Positions 29,838 to 41,064 of a stretch of 64,000 bases of DNA are shown here, in pieces. The stretch is from an uncultured Alphaproteobacteria bacterium. Its GTDB lineage: Bacteria; Pseudomonadota; Alphaproteobacteria; HIMB59. Numbering within the stretch: position 1 is the stretch's first letter; each line of letters starts with the position of its first letter. Location of the stretch: the NCBI GenBank assembly GCA_902594145.1, contig CACJLA010000004.1:1-64000 (forward strand). Reading direction: 5' to 3'. Position numbers and translations under genes: made by a program. The notes under the pieces were generated by a model. It saw only the letters and a program-made list of their open reading frames with translations. It made no database searches and was not told the DNA's origin.

Positions 29838-31406
29838 TTATATACCTTTAATATTTGAGATGCTGATCTCAGAAACTCCCTCTTGCATATTAGAGTTTTT
29901 TTCAAAGTTTAATATTTTATTGCATGCATTGATATAAGATTTTGCAGACGCAACTATTATATCTATATCTGAAGCCTTACCGATGAATTCTTTATTAAAA
30001 TACTCAAGTTTAACTGTAACTTCTCCTTGAGCATCAGAGTCTGGAGTGATGGCATTTATGTGATACAAAACTAATTTTGGAGAAAAGCCCACTACTTTTG
30101 AAATACAACTAAATACAGCATCAACAGGACCATTTCCTGATCCACTTATTTCTTTTTGTTCTTCTTTGAAATCTAATTCTATTGAAGCCACATGTTTGGA
30201 ATTAGTTCCCGACATAATACTTAAATTTTTAAGTTTTAAAATGTTAGATTTGTTAAAATATGTATCATCAACAAGAGCTATTAAATCCTCATCGTAAACA
30301 TCCTTTTTCTTATCTGCCAGAAGCTTAAATTTTTCAAAGATTTCATTGATGTAATTATCACCAACTTCATATCCTAAAATTTTAAGTTTTTCTTTGAAGG
30401 CATGTTTACCAGAATGTTTACCAAGAACCAAACTTGATTTTTTTAAACCAATTGTCTCTGGTGACATAATCTCATAAGTTTGAACATTTTTTAATACACC
30501 GTCTTGATGAATTCCTGACTCATGAGCGAAAGCATTAGCACCCACAATTGCTTTATTAGGTTGAACAGGAAAACCTGTAATTGAAGATACAAGTTTTGAA
30601 GTTTTTGAAATAGCACTTGTATTGATATTAGAATGAACCTTTAAAATATCTGATCTAACTTTCATAGCCATTACAACTTCCTCTAAAGCTGCATTACCTG
30701 CTCTTTCACCTAATCCATTAATAGTGCACTCAATTTGTCTTGCACCATTTTCAACTGCATTTAGAGAATTTGCAACTGCCAAACCTAAATCATTGTGACA
30801 ATGAACAGAAATTATTGCTTTATCAATATTTGTTACATTATTTTTAATTTTTTTTATAATCTCCCCAAATTCAAATGGTAAAGTATATCCGACAGTATCA
30901 GGAATATTTATTGTTGATGCGCCACTTTTGATTGCTAACTCTATGCACTTATAGAGAAAATCTATTGAGGATCTTCCACCATCCTCACAGCTCCATTCAA
31001 TATTTGGGCAAAGGTTTCTTGCGAAAGAAACACTATCTTTAATTTTGTCTAACACTTGTTCTTCAGTTAATTTTAGTTTGAATTCCATGTGTATGGGGCT
31101 AGTGGCTATAAAGGTATGTATTCTTGGATTTTTTGCTTTTTTTACAGCATTCCAAGCTACTTCAATATCTTCATGTTTCGCTCTAGCCAATCCTGCTATC
31201 TGACAATCCTTGATTTCATGAGCAATAGCCTGAACAGAGTTAAAATCACCTTTTGAAGCTATGGGGAAACCAGCTTCAATAATATCAACTTTTAACTCTT
31301 CTAATAATCGAGCAATAGAGAGTTTCTCTTCTTGATTCATAGAGGCACCAGGGGATTGCTCTCCATCTCTGAGAGTTGTATCAAAAATTAATACTTTATC
31401 TGGCAA
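29838..31406 (-). CDS. leuA: 2-isopropylmalate synthase
   Basis: A 522-residue LeuA, first step of leucine synthesis. Catalytic barrel: DTTLRDGEQSPGASMN, HCHNDLGLAVANSLNAVENG, INGLGERAGNA. The HESGIHQDG signature follows, and a C-terminal LeuA dimer domain for leucine feedback starts around residue 385. Two bases separate it from ilvC upstream. Length matches the standard form. Confidence 0.96.
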   Translation of the reverse strand: MPDKVLIFDTTLRDGEQSPGASMNQEEKLSIARLLEELKVDIIEAGFPIASKGDFNSVQAIAHEIKDCQIAGLARAKHEDIEVAWNAVKKAKNPRIHTFIATSPIHMEFKLKLTEEQVLDKIKDSVSFARNLCPNIEWSCEDGGRSSIDFLYKCIELAIKSGASTINIPDTVGYTLPFEFGEIIKKIKNNVTNIDKAIISVHCHNDLGLAVANSLNAVENGARQIECTINGLGERAGNAALEEVVMAMKVRSDILKVHSNINTSAISKTSKLVSSITGFPVQPNKAIVGANAFAHESGIHQDGVLKNVQTYEIMSPETIGLKKSSLVLGKHSGKHAFKEKLKILGYEVGDNYINEIFEKFKLLADKKKDVYDEDLIALVDDTYFNKSNILKLKNLSIMSGTNSKHVASIELDFKEEQKEISGSGNGPVDAVFSCISKVVGFSPKLVLYHINAITPDSDAQGEVTVKLEYFNKEFIGKASDIDIIVASAKSYINACNKILNFEKNSNMQEGVSEISISNIKGI

Positions 31407-31408
31407 TA

Positions 31409-32979
<1,571 letters not shown>

Positions 32980-32993
32980 AATTAAAAAATTTA

Positions 32994-34766
32994 TTAAACT
33001 AGCACTTTTCCTTTTTCTTGATTTTCAGGATTTTCTTTATCATATTTTGACAAAAGCATTTCATGATGCGCAGCACCGGATGGTATCATTGGAAAGCAAT
33101 TCTCTTTTTTATCAACCCAGATGTCAGCAATAACAGGTCTATCTATTGAAACCATTTCATTAATAACATCGTCTAACTCAGAAACATTTTTTGCTCTAAC
33201 TCCGATAGCATTAAAACTCTCAGCAAGTTTTTTAAAATCAGGCAGAGCATCGACATAACTCTCAGAGTATCTACTACCATGTAATAGTTCCTGCCATTGT
33301 CTTACCATCCCCATATATTCATTATTTAAAATGAAAATCTTAATTGGTAACTTGTATTGAACTGCTGTAGCTATTTCTTGAATGTTCATTAGAAAAGATG
33401 CCTCTCCAGCAACATCTATAACTAATGAATCAGGATTTGCCATTTGCGCTCCTACTGCAGCGGGCATACCAAAGCCCATTGTACCTAGACCCCCAGAGGT
33501 GATCCACCTGTTTGGTTTTGAAAATTTATAATACTGAGCTGCCCACATTTGATGTTGTCCTACTTCAGTCGTAATAAATGTGTCTATTTTATTAGTTAAT
33601 TCATACAACCTGGAAATGGCATGTTGAGGTTTGATGACTTCATCACCTTGCTCGTAATGAAGACATTCTTTTTTTCTCCAATCGTTGATTTGACCCCACC
33701 AATTACTATAATCTTTCTTTTCAAGTTCAATTTTATTAGACTCTATAAAAGTATTAATTTCTTTTAGTGTCTGAGTAATGTCAGTATTTGTATGAAAATC
33801 AACCTTTACATTTTTATTAATTGAACTTTGGTCTATATCTATGTGGAATTTTATAGAGTCTGGAGAAAATGCATCTAGTCTTCCAGTGACTCTATCATCA
33901 AACCTTGCTCCAACATTGATCATTAAATCACATTTGTTCATGGCCAAGTTTGCTTCATAGTTACCATGCATCCCTAACATCCCAAGTGAACTTTTATCTT
34001 CACCTGGAAAACATCCTAACCCATGAAGAGTTGTTGTAATTGGGATATTGGTCTTATTTACAAGTTTGATTAATTCTTGACTGGCTTGGGGCCCAGAGTT
34101 TAAACAGCCTCCACCAACATAAAAAATAGGTCTTTCAGAATTTTTAATATGATTTACAAGCTCTTGAACAAAATTTTTATCAACGTTTTTTGAACCAGCT
34201 TTAATTCTATGCTCTCTAAAATTAATTTCTTTTTTTGGTATATATTTTGACTTTGCAAATTGAACATCTTTGGGAATATCGATTAACACGGGACCTGGTC
34301 TTCCTGAGCTAGCAATCTTAAATGCTTCATGAATTGTTTCGGAGAGCTTACTAACATCTTTGACTAAATAATTATGTTTAGTGCAAGGTCTTGTAATTCC
34401 AGTAGTATCACATTCTTGAAATGCATCTGTACCTATTAAATGTGAAGGGACTTGCCCACTAATACAAACGATTGGTATACTATCCATTAATGCATCAGTT
34501 AATCCCGTAACTACATTAGTAACTCCAGGTCCTGAAGTAACTAATAAGACACCTACTTTTCCACTTGATCTGGCATATCCTTCAGCTGCATGAACTGCAC
34601 CAGCTTCCTGCCTTACTAAAACATGTTTTAAAAAATTTTGGCCAAATATTGCATCATAAATAGGTAGAACAGCTCCGCCTGGATAGCCAAATATTGTATC
34701 TACTTCTTGCTCTTTGAGGGCCTTTAATAGAATATCTGCTCCGGTAAATTCGTTTTCATTGTCCAT
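32994..34766 (-). CDS. ilvB: Acetolactate synthase large subunit
   Basis: A 590-residue TPP enzyme making acetolactate or acetohydroxybutyrate. Signatures: YPGGAVLPIYDA, the catalytic Glu in RQEAGAVHAAEGYAR, GMLGMHGNYEAN, and the TPP block starting AGEASFLMN and ending in ILNNEYMGMVRQWQ. The metal-binding motif reads GEA at E455 where GDG or GDA is usual; it could still bind Mg2+, but it is a substitution. The 5' end overlaps miaA by 11 bp. Also called ilvI. Confidence 0.95.
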   Translation of the reverse strand: MDNENEFTGADILLKALKEQEVDTIFGYPGGAVLPIYDAIFGQNFLKHVLVRQEAGAVHAAEGYARSSGKVGVLLVTSGPGVTNVVTGLTDALMDSIPIVCISGQVPSHLIGTDAFQECDTTGITRPCTKHNYLVKDVSKLSETIHEAFKIASSGRPGPVLIDIPKDVQFAKSKYIPKKEINFREHRIKAGSKNVDKNFVQELVNHIKNSERPIFYVGGGCLNSGPQASQELIKLVNKTNIPITTTLHGLGCFPGEDKSSLGMLGMHGNYEANLAMNKCDLMINVGARFDDRVTGRLDAFSPDSIKFHIDIDQSSINKNVKVDFHTNTDITQTLKEINTFIESNKIELEKKDYSNWWGQINDWRKKECLHYEQGDEVIKPQHAISRLYELTNKIDTFITTEVGQHQMWAAQYYKFSKPNRWITSGGLGTMGFGMPAAVGAQMANPDSLVIDVAGEASFLMNIQEIATAVQYKLPIKIFILNNEYMGMVRQWQELLHGSRYSESYVDALPDFKKLAESFNAIGVRAKNVSELDDVINEMVSIDRPVIADIWVDKKENCFPMIPSGAAHHEMLLSKYDKENPENQEKGKVLV

Positions 34767-35667
34767 TTAGGTATATACTTATATTTTCAATTGAATCTTT
34801 AGGGAAGCTTTTTTTATAGTTTATTCTCAGATTAAGTTTGCTAAATTTTTGGTTATTCCACCATGTAAACTGTCTTTTGATATACCTTTTGGTATTTTTA
34901 ATACCTAGATAGATGGCCTCATCTAAACTCATTTTGTTTCTGATACATGATAATAATTCAGGTAGACCATGGGCTTTATAGAGAGTTTTAGATATTTTTT
35001 TATTTTCATAAAGAGATTTAACCTCCTCTAAAGCACCATTATTAATCATTTGATGAAATCTTAATTCTGCTTTTTCATAAAGATCTTTTTTAGGTTTTGT
35101 AACTTGTATTACTAGGGGATTAGGAGTGATAGCAACTTTATTACCATAATTATTTTCCATAGTATCGTTGTGTTCCAAACAGAAAGCTAAACGACTTAAT
35201 AACCTTTGTTTATCTTTTGGGAAGATTTTTTCTTTATAATATTTTTCTAGAATATTTAAACAATGATCTGAGCCTTTACTATAAAATAAATCTTCAGCCT
35301 CTTTTTTGTATTTTTGACTAATTGAAGGCATCTCTGACAGTCCCTCAACTAAAGATTGAATATAAAATCCTGTGCCTCCAACAAAAACAGGTATCTTATT
35401 TCTACTTTGAATATTTTTAGTTACTTGTTTAACCTCATCTGTCCAATGATTGACTGAGTAATCCTTATTATTGATATGTCCATAGAGATGATGGGGGACT
35501 AACTTTAACTCTTTATCGGTAGGTCTATTAGATAGGATTTTTAATTGTTTATATACTTGGATACTATCAGCATTAATAATTTCGATATCTATTAGCTTTG
35601 ATAATTCATAAGCATAATCATTTTTACCTGAGCAGGTAGGACCTACGACATAAAGAAACTTAGTCAA
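34756..35667 (-). CDS. miaA: tRNA dimethylallyltransferase
   Basis: A 303-residue MiaA, which isopentenylates A37 of tRNAs reading U-starting codons. P-loop VVGPTCSGKNDYA, with Asn after Lys where Thr or Ser is usual; INADSIQVYKQLKILSNRPT, VGGTGFYIQSL and RYIKRQFTWWNNQ are family blocks. Sits between degP (8-bp overlap) and ilvB. Slightly short; functional assignment is clear despite the Walker A change. Confidence 0.94.
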   Translation of the reverse strand: MTKFLYVVGPTCSGKNDYAYELSKLIDIEIINADSIQVYKQLKILSNRPTDKELKLVPHHLYGHINNKDYSVNHWTDEVKQVTKNIQSRNKIPVFVGGTGFYIQSLVEGLSEMPSISQKYKKEAEDLFYSKGSDHCLNILEKYYKEKIFPKDKQRLLSRLAFCLEHNDTMENNYGNKVAITPNPLVIQVTKPKKDLYEKAELRFHQMINNGALEEVKSLYENKKISKTLYKAHGLPELLSCIRNKMSLDEAIYLGIKNTKRYIKRQFTWWNNQKFSKLNLRINYKKSFPKDSIENISIYLNGQ

Positions 35668-37045
35668 TAATGAATGGGTTAATTAACCAAAATTCATTAC
35701 CATCTCTGATAACTCTTAATAATAATTTATCACGATTTAATTTGATGCTTTTAGCAATTATTGACTGAAAAGAGTTAATATCTCTAATTTTTTCACTTGA
35801 AACTTGGATTATAACATCATTATTTAATAAATTTTTGTTTTTATCTCCAACTTCTTTGACCAAAATACCTGAGGTTTTTGAGTCTAATCCCAAGTTGTTT
35901 ATAGCTTCACTTGTCAACTCTTCAACAGTAATATCTAGTTCTTCAAGATATACTCCCTCATTTTTAGCAAGCTTTCCACCTTCTTCTAATTCACCAACCT
36001 TGACATCAATATTTATTATCTCTCCATTCCTCCAAACTTTAACCACTACTTGACTTCCAATAGGAGTTTCTGCAACAACTTTTGGTAAATCTTTAAATGA
36101 TAAAATTTTCTGATCATTAAATTCAATAATTATATCACCAGCTTGTATGTTTGATAGTGCAGCAGGACTATTAGGTTCAACAGAGGCTACAAAGGCGCCA
36201 TCAGTAGAGTCATAACCCAAACTATCAGAGAATTCTTGAGTTAAATCTTGAATTTGAACACCAAGCCTTCCCCTTTTGGCTTGGCCAAATGAAATTATTT
36301 GTTCAACAATTAATTTTGCTGTTTTAGATGGTATTGAAAAACCTAAACCAACACTTCCACCGGTTTGAGAGATAATCATAGAATTAATTCCAATTACTTC
36401 TCCTTCTAAATTAAACAATGGTCCACCAGAGTTACCTCTATTAATTGCGGCATCAGTTTGTATAAAGTCCACATATGGGCCTCCACCGATATCTCTGTTA
36501 ATTGAAGAAATGATTCCAGAGGTTACAGTTCCACCTAAGCCAAGAGGGTTACCAATAGCTAATACAATGTCTCCTACTCTAGAAACATCTGAGTCACCCC
36601 AATTTACACTTTGAATATTTACAGAAGATGGATCGATTTTTAAAACAGCAATGTCAGTCTTCGGATCTGTTCCAACAAGCTCAGCTGAAATTTCATCAAT
36701 TCCATTATTAAAAATTACTGTAATTTGATCTGCACCACTTATGACGTGATTATTAGTTACTACGTAGCCTTCATCATTAATAATAAATCCAGATCCTAGA
36801 CCAGTTAAATTTTCACGTTTTGGCATTTGATTTCCAAAAAAATCATCGAACATGTCATTAAATGGATGACCTTCAGGTAATTCAGGTAATTGTTTTGTCT
36901 GTCTCTCTATAGTTTGACTTGTTGCAATACTAACAACTGATGGTAAAAGTTTGTCTACTAAGTCAGCATATCCTCTTTCGAATTGAGCAAATGTTGTATT
37001 TGTAAAAAAAAAAGTGAAAAGAGATAAGAGAACTAGTCTTTTCAT
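35660..37045 (-). CDS. degP: Periplasmic serine protease/chaperone, DegP/HtrA family
   Basis: A 461-residue HtrA protein. Signal peptide MKRLVLLSLFTFFFTNTTFA, then the trypsin-like domain with catalytic His (TNNHVI), Asp (TDIAVLK) and Ser (GNSGGPL), then two PDZ domains (around RGRLGVQIQDL and LEELDITVEEL). Handles misfolded periplasmic proteins. Fifteen bases after hflC, the same arrangement as in many alphaproteobacteria. The last PDZ is reduced. Confidence 0.95.
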   Translation of the reverse strand: MKRLVLLSLFTFFFTNTTFAQFERGYADLVDKLLPSVVSIATSQTIERQTKQLPELPEGHPFNDMFDDFFGNQMPKRENLTGLGSGFIINDEGYVVTNNHVISGADQITVIFNNGIDEISAELVGTDPKTDIAVLKIDPSSVNIQSVNWGDSDVSRVGDIVLAIGNPLGLGGTVTSGIISSINRDIGGGPYVDFIQTDAAINRGNSGGPLFNLEGEVIGINSMIISQTGGSVGLGFSIPSKTAKLIVEQIISFGQAKRGRLGVQIQDLTQEFSDSLGYDSTDGAFVASVEPNSPAALSNIQAGDIIIEFNDQKILSFKDLPKVVAETPIGSQVVVKVWRNGEIINIDVKVGELEEGGKLAKNEGVYLEELDITVEELTSEAINNLGLDSKTSGILVKEVGDKNKNLLNNDVIIQVSSEKIRDINSFQSIIAKSIKLNRDKLLLRVIRDGNEFWLINPFIID

Positions 37046-37060
37046 ATGTTTATTATATTT

Positions 37061-37930
37061 TTAATCTGAGCCCTCAGAGTTTTCAAAGTATTCGAAAAAG
37101 TCACTATCTGGGGATATAACCATAGTGGTTGTTCCATCTTTAAAAGTGTCTGAGTATGCCTCCATAGATCTAATGAACTCAAAAAACTCTGGATCCCGAG
37201 CAAATGCTTCATTCAAAATTTGATTTCTCGCTGCTTCCCCTTCTCCTTTTAGAATATTGGATTGTTTATCTGCTTCTGCAATAATTTCTATTTTCTGTCT
37301 ATCAGCAGTCGCCTTAATTTTTTGAGAAATTTCTTGGCCCTCAGCTCTCAAAAGATTAGCTTCCCTCTCTCTTTCTGTTCTCATTCTATCAAAAACATTT
37401 GATTGAACTTCAGGGGTTAACTCTGTTCTTTTTAATCTAAGATCAACAATTTCAATGCCAAAATTACCTTGATCTTCTCGAACATTTTCGAAAATCTCGG
37501 CCATAATTTTTTCTCGGTCATCGGATAATAAATCATTTAATTGATATTGTGCTATTACTCCTCTTACTGAAGAGTTAACAATTCTTCCTAAACGATCATT
37601 TAACGCTAATTCTGTTCTTGTGGTCTGAAAAAACTTCAAAGGATCTTGAATCATATATCTCACAATAGAGTCAACAACAATACGCTTTTGGTCTCGTAAA
37701 ATCACTTCTTCTTGAGCAGGATCTAAGTTTAAAACCCTACTGTCGTAATAAACAACATTTTGTATAAATGGTAATTTAAATTTTAAACCTGGTGTTTGAT
37801 GCACTGCACGTGGTTCACCAAATTGTAAGACAATTACTTGTTTTGTCTGATCAACGACGAAAAAAAATCCTGAAGCAAATAAAATAAAGAAAAAAGATAG
37901 TCCAACAATTATATAATTTCTCATCTTCAT
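37061..37930 (-). CDS. hflC: FtsH modulator HflC (SPFH protein)
   Basis: A 289-residue SPFH/band 7 protein: one N-terminal membrane helix (IIVGLSFFFILFASGFFF), VVDQTKQVIVLQFGEP, then the coiled-coil region with RTEREREANLLRAEGQE and AFARDPEFFEFIRSMEAY. Forms the HflKC cage that controls FtsH. Its start overlaps the hflK stop by one base (TAATG). Confidence 0.95.
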   Translation of the reverse strand: MKMRNYIIVGLSFFFILFASGFFFVVDQTKQVIVLQFGEPRAVHQTPGLKFKLPFIQNVVYYDSRVLNLDPAQEEVILRDQKRIVVDSIVRYMIQDPLKFFQTTRTELALNDRLGRIVNSSVRGVIAQYQLNDLLSDDREKIMAEIFENVREDQGNFGIEIVDLRLKRTELTPEVQSNVFDRMRTEREREANLLRAEGQEISQKIKATADRQKIEIIAEADKQSNILKGEGEAARNQILNEAFARDPEFFEFIRSMEAYSDTFKDGTTTMVISPDSDFFEYFENSEGSD

Positions 37931-39030
37931 TAGTTACTTCCTGACTGTTTGGTTTTGTTTAATTCATTTAAAGGTAAATAAGGGACAACTCCATTTCCAG
38001 AGTTTTGATCGATCATTATTTTACTTGATCCTGAAAGAACATCTCTTAAAGTTTCTAGATAAATTCTTTTTTTGGTTGTTTCTTTTGACTGTTCATAGGT
38101 ATTTAGCACTTGTAGAAATCTGCTTGACTCACCCTCTGCTTGTTTAATGAGTTTATTTCTGTAACCCTCTGCTTCTTGAAGAATTTTTTCGGCCTCACCT
38201 CTAGCTTCAGGAACAATTCTATTGCTGTATGCTTCTGCCTGATTGACAGTTCTCTCTTTATCTTGTCTGGCTTTTTGGACATCATCGAAAGCATCAATTA
38301 CTTCTCTTGGAGGGTTAACATCTTGTAATTGTATAGATTGGATTAATATTCCCACTTCATACTCATCTAAGAGTTCTTGGAGTAAAGATCGAGAGTCTCT
38401 TTCAACTGACTGTCTAGATACTGTAAGTAGACCCTCAAGATTTGTTTGTCCAACAACTTCCCTTAGCACACTTTCAGAAATAACTTTTACTGTCTCCTCT
38501 GGGTCCCTTAAATTAAAAAGAAATTGTCCAGCATCTTTAATTCTATAAAGAACGGTGTAATCTAAATCAGATATGTTTTGATCAGAAGTAAGCATCATAC
38601 TCTCTTCAAGTACATCTCTGGTAGAGCTGCCATTAGATCTAAACCCAACATTAATTTTTCTAATTGCCTCTACTTTCGGTGTTAAAACTTTTCCTATAGG
38701 TGTGGGAAAGAAATAATGAAGACCTGGGTCAGTTGTGCTTTCATTCCACTTGCCAAATAATAGCTCAACACCTTGTTCATCTGGTTCAACTCTGTAGAAG
38801 CCAGTTGCTAACCATATTACAAAAGCAATTAAAATTAAGAATGAAAAACCTTTAAGTCCTCCTTTAAAAGGCATTTTAAACTTATACTTGTTCTTTAAAT
38901 CTTTAAGGAGTTCATCAATTGAATCGTTGTTTCCTCCAGAAAAACCTCCACCAGATCCTCTATTATTGTTTCCTGAAGAAGATCCCCATGGGCCATCAAG
39001 TGAGAAAATTTTAAATTTGTTTTTGTTCAC
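37930..39030 (-). CDS. hflK: FtsH modulator HflK (SPFH protein)
   Basis: A 366-residue HflK: Gly/Asn/Ser-rich N-terminus (GSSSGNNNRGSGGGFSGG), one membrane helix (FSFLILIAFVIWLATGFY), RVEPDEQGVELLFGKW and IQSIQLQDVNPPREVIDAFDDV. Partner of HflC in the membrane cage around FtsH. First gene of the unbroken run to DUF6165; divergent from mrp with 26 bp between starts, so promoters for both are squeezed into that gap or into coding sequence. Confidence 0.95.
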   Translation of the reverse strand: MNKNKFKIFSLDGPWGSSSGNNNRGSGGGFSGGNNDSIDELLKDLKNKYKFKMPFKGGLKGFSFLILIAFVIWLATGFYRVEPDEQGVELLFGKWNESTTDPGLHYFFPTPIGKVLTPKVEAIRKINVGFRSNGSSTRDVLEESMMLTSDQNISDLDYTVLYRIKDAGQFLFNLRDPEETVKVISESVLREVVGQTNLEGLLTVSRQSVERDSRSLLQELLDEYEVGILIQSIQLQDVNPPREVIDAFDDVQKARQDKERTVNQAEAYSNRIVPEARGEAEKILQEAEGYRNKLIKQAEGESSRFLQVLNTYEQSKETTKKRIYLETLRDVLSGSSKIMIDQNSGNGVVPYLPLNELNKTKQSGSN

Positions 39031-39056
39031 GATACAATATATGTAGTGTTTAATAT

Positions 39057-39803
39057 ATGAATATCAAGACATGTTTTGGAATTTCAAGCTGCAAAGGTGG
39101 CGTTGGTAAATCCACTGTAGCATGCAATATCGCTATAACTTTAGCCAACCAAGGATACAAAGTTGGCCTTTTAGACGCAGACATATATGGACCTAGTGTC
39201 CCAACATTACTTGGTATTGGAGATAAGGAACCCAAAGTAGAAGAAGGAAAGTTTTTGCCCTTTGAAGTATTTGGAATAAAGGCGATGTCGATAGGCTTCC
39301 TGGTAAATGAAGAACAAGCAATTGTTTGGCGAGGACCAATGTTAGCTAAAGGGCTTGATGGTCTGATTAATAAGACTATATGGGGTGATTTAGACTATTT
39401 AATTGTTGATTTTCCCCCTGGTACTGGAGATGTACAAATATCCATGTCTCAAAAACTAAAACTGGATGGAACTCTTATTATTACAACTCCACAGCTACTA
39501 TCTTTAAAAGATGTCATTAGAGGTATTAATATGTTTATCAAGGTGAATGTTCCAATACTTGGTGTAGTAGAAAATATGTCTTATTTAGAAGAACAAAATG
39601 AAAAAAAATATATTTTTGGTGAGTCTAAGACTAAGTCTTTATTATTAAAAGAAAATATAAATTTAATTGAAGAGCTTCCTTTTAATTTAAATATCCCTAA
39701 AAGTTGTGATGAAGGAAAGCCTTATTGTTTTGACTATAAGGATGATTATTCTGTAAAATTTGAAAATATTACTAACGCAATTACAAAAAAATTTCAAAGT
39801 TAA
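39057..39803 (+). CDS. mrp: Mrp/ApbC-like P-loop ATPase lacking the CxxC motif
   Basis: A 248-residue Mrp/NBP35-like ATPase. Deviant Walker A: SSCKGGVGKSTVACN; switch regions GLLDADIYGPSVP and LIVDFPPGTGDVQ. Most Mrp proteins have an N-terminal DUF59 domain (absent here) and a CxxC after VENMS; here that region reads VENMSYLEEQNEKKYIFG, without cysteines. Family proteins carry Fe-S clusters to targets; without the CxxC this copy may do so differently or not at all. The 3' end overlaps thyX by 4 bp. Confidence 0.9.
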   Translation: MNIKTCFGISSCKGGVGKSTVACNIAITLANQGYKVGLLDADIYGPSVPTLLGIGDKEPKVEEGKFLPFEVFGIKAMSIGFLVNEEQAIVWRGPMLAKGLDGLINKTIWGDLDYLIVDFPPGTGDVQISMSQKLKLDGTLIITTPQLLSLKDVIRGINMFIKVNVPILGVVENMSYLEEQNEKKYIFGESKTKSLLLKENINLIEELPFNLNIPKSCDEGKPYCFDYKDDYSVKFENITNAITKKFQS

Positions 39804-40726
39804 AATAATTTAATATTAAACTTTACTTCTAACTCTCTAAGCTCTCTTGGAGATAACTTATAATTAGACTTTTTAATTTTTTTATTTGCTAATTTATCTT
39901 TAACAATTTTCAAAGCCTCTTTAGAGAGTTGGAAGGAGTCTGAACGGTAATCTTCAAAAGCTTCGTATGTTAAAGGTACCCACTTTTTCAATATTTCAAC
40001 CATTTTTTCAGCATAAATTTGTATTTCGTACTGGGCATGACTATCTGCACGTAATCTCAAAAAGTGCATAAGATTATGAAGATCTACCTTCCAATACCAC
40101 TGTGTGTAATAGTTTAATGGAAGAGTTGTTCGAGCTAGTTCTCTCGCTAGCCCCTCGCCCTCAACGTATTCGTCGTTATTCAAAAGTTTACCATTTAATA
40201 AATTTTGGTAGTCGTCATAAAGTTGCTCCGAATTCTTATAAATTAAATCTTGAGCCTGTTTTGCAAACTTTTTATCTAAAGTATTTGATCTTCCTTGTTT
40301 GTTTGTAGTCGATTGAGATCCTAATTGATCCATTTCTGGAACATAAAATTCTTTATCTAGTACTGAGTATCTTGCAGAGTATTCATTTACATTAGCAGTT
40401 CTATGTCTAATCCATTGTCTAGCAACAAAAATAGGTAGTTTAATATGAAACTTAATTTCACACATCTCAAAAGGAGTTGTATGCCAATGACTTAACAGAT
40501 ATCTAATAAGGCCCCTGTCTTCACGCAATTTTTTTGTTCCCTCACCATAAGAAACTCTTGCCGCTTGAACTATAGACTGATCAGTCCCCATATAGTCAAT
40601 AACTCTTATAAAGCCATGGTCTAATATAGGTATTTGCTTATAGAGTATTTTTTCAAGAGCGGACGATGTAGCTCTTGTTGTTTTAAAGTCTTTAAATTTA
40701 GGCACTTTAGTGATTTTTTTCTTCAT
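39800..40726 (-). CDS. thyX: Flavin-dependent thymidylate synthase
   Basis: A 308-residue ThyX, making dTMP from dUMP with FAD, NADPH and methylene-THF. Signature RQWIRHRTANVNEYSARYS contains RHRx7S; FEMCEIKFHIKLPIFVA and LPLNYYTQWYWKVDLHNLMHFLRLR are further family blocks. Longer than the minimal family (about 230) but like the alphaproteobacterial group. Divergent from ssrA. Confidence 0.96.
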   Translation of the reverse strand: MKKKITKVPKFKDFKTTRATSSALEKILYKQIPILDHGFIRVIDYMGTDQSIVQAARVSYGEGTKKLREDRGLIRYLLSHWHTTPFEMCEIKFHIKLPIFVARQWIRHRTANVNEYSARYSVLDKEFYVPEMDQLGSQSTTNKQGRSNTLDKKFAKQAQDLIYKNSEQLYDDYQNLLNGKLLNNDEYVEGEGLARELARTTLPLNYYTQWYWKVDLHNLMHFLRLRADSHAQYEIQIYAEKMVEILKKWVPLTYEAFEDYRSDSFQLSKEALKIVKDKLANKKIKKSNYKLSPRELRELEVKFNIKLF

Positions 40727-40783
40727 TGATGTTTAAAGGATTCATTTATTAGACTATATTATCTTTGTTGTTTATCAACTATG

Positions 40784-41032
40784 GCAATAAACGCTGTATG
40801 TAATAGGTGTATCGGACTCGGGGGCGGTACCCGACACCTCCACCATAAAAATTTTTATGGGGGTGATATAGGTTTGACGTGCTCTGAAGGATATAGTTTT
40901 TGCTCGTTGTAAGCGTTTCTTCGATATAGAAACTTAAAATAATTGCTAACGATAATGAATTAGCACTCGCTGCTTAATCTAATTAGGTAAGCGCGGCTTT
41001 GGGGCGGCCGGGCAACAGAACGCCCCTTTATA
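40784..41032 (+). ncRNA. ssrA: Transfer-messenger RNA, circularly permuted two-piece type
   Basis: The acceptor piece comes first (T-arm region then CACCTCC, A, CCA ending at 40845), followed by a 13-base spacer and the coding piece starting GGGGGTG at 40859. CACCTCC and GGGGGTG form the seven-pair acceptor stem. The tag reading frame at 40945-40977 gives ANDNELALAA and a TAA stop. A G/C-rich pseudoknot-like element (GGGGCGGCCGGGC with AACGCCCC) closes the coding piece. This permuted order is typical of alphaproteobacteria. Outer ends are approximate. Releases stalled ribosomes with SmpB. Confidence 0.95.
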
Positions 41033-41064
41033 TTGTAAATAAAAATAAAGATCGAAATGTTTGA

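Noticed and set aside
38100..38560. Open frames on the plus strand opposite hflK
   Set aside because: They lie fully inside hflK with no start site context; codon pattern follows the HflK coding strand. Antisense shadows.
40727..40783. Possible ssrA promoter (TTGATG and TATATT)
   Set aside because: The two boxes are about 23 bases apart, too far for a standard sigma70 promoter; not annotated.
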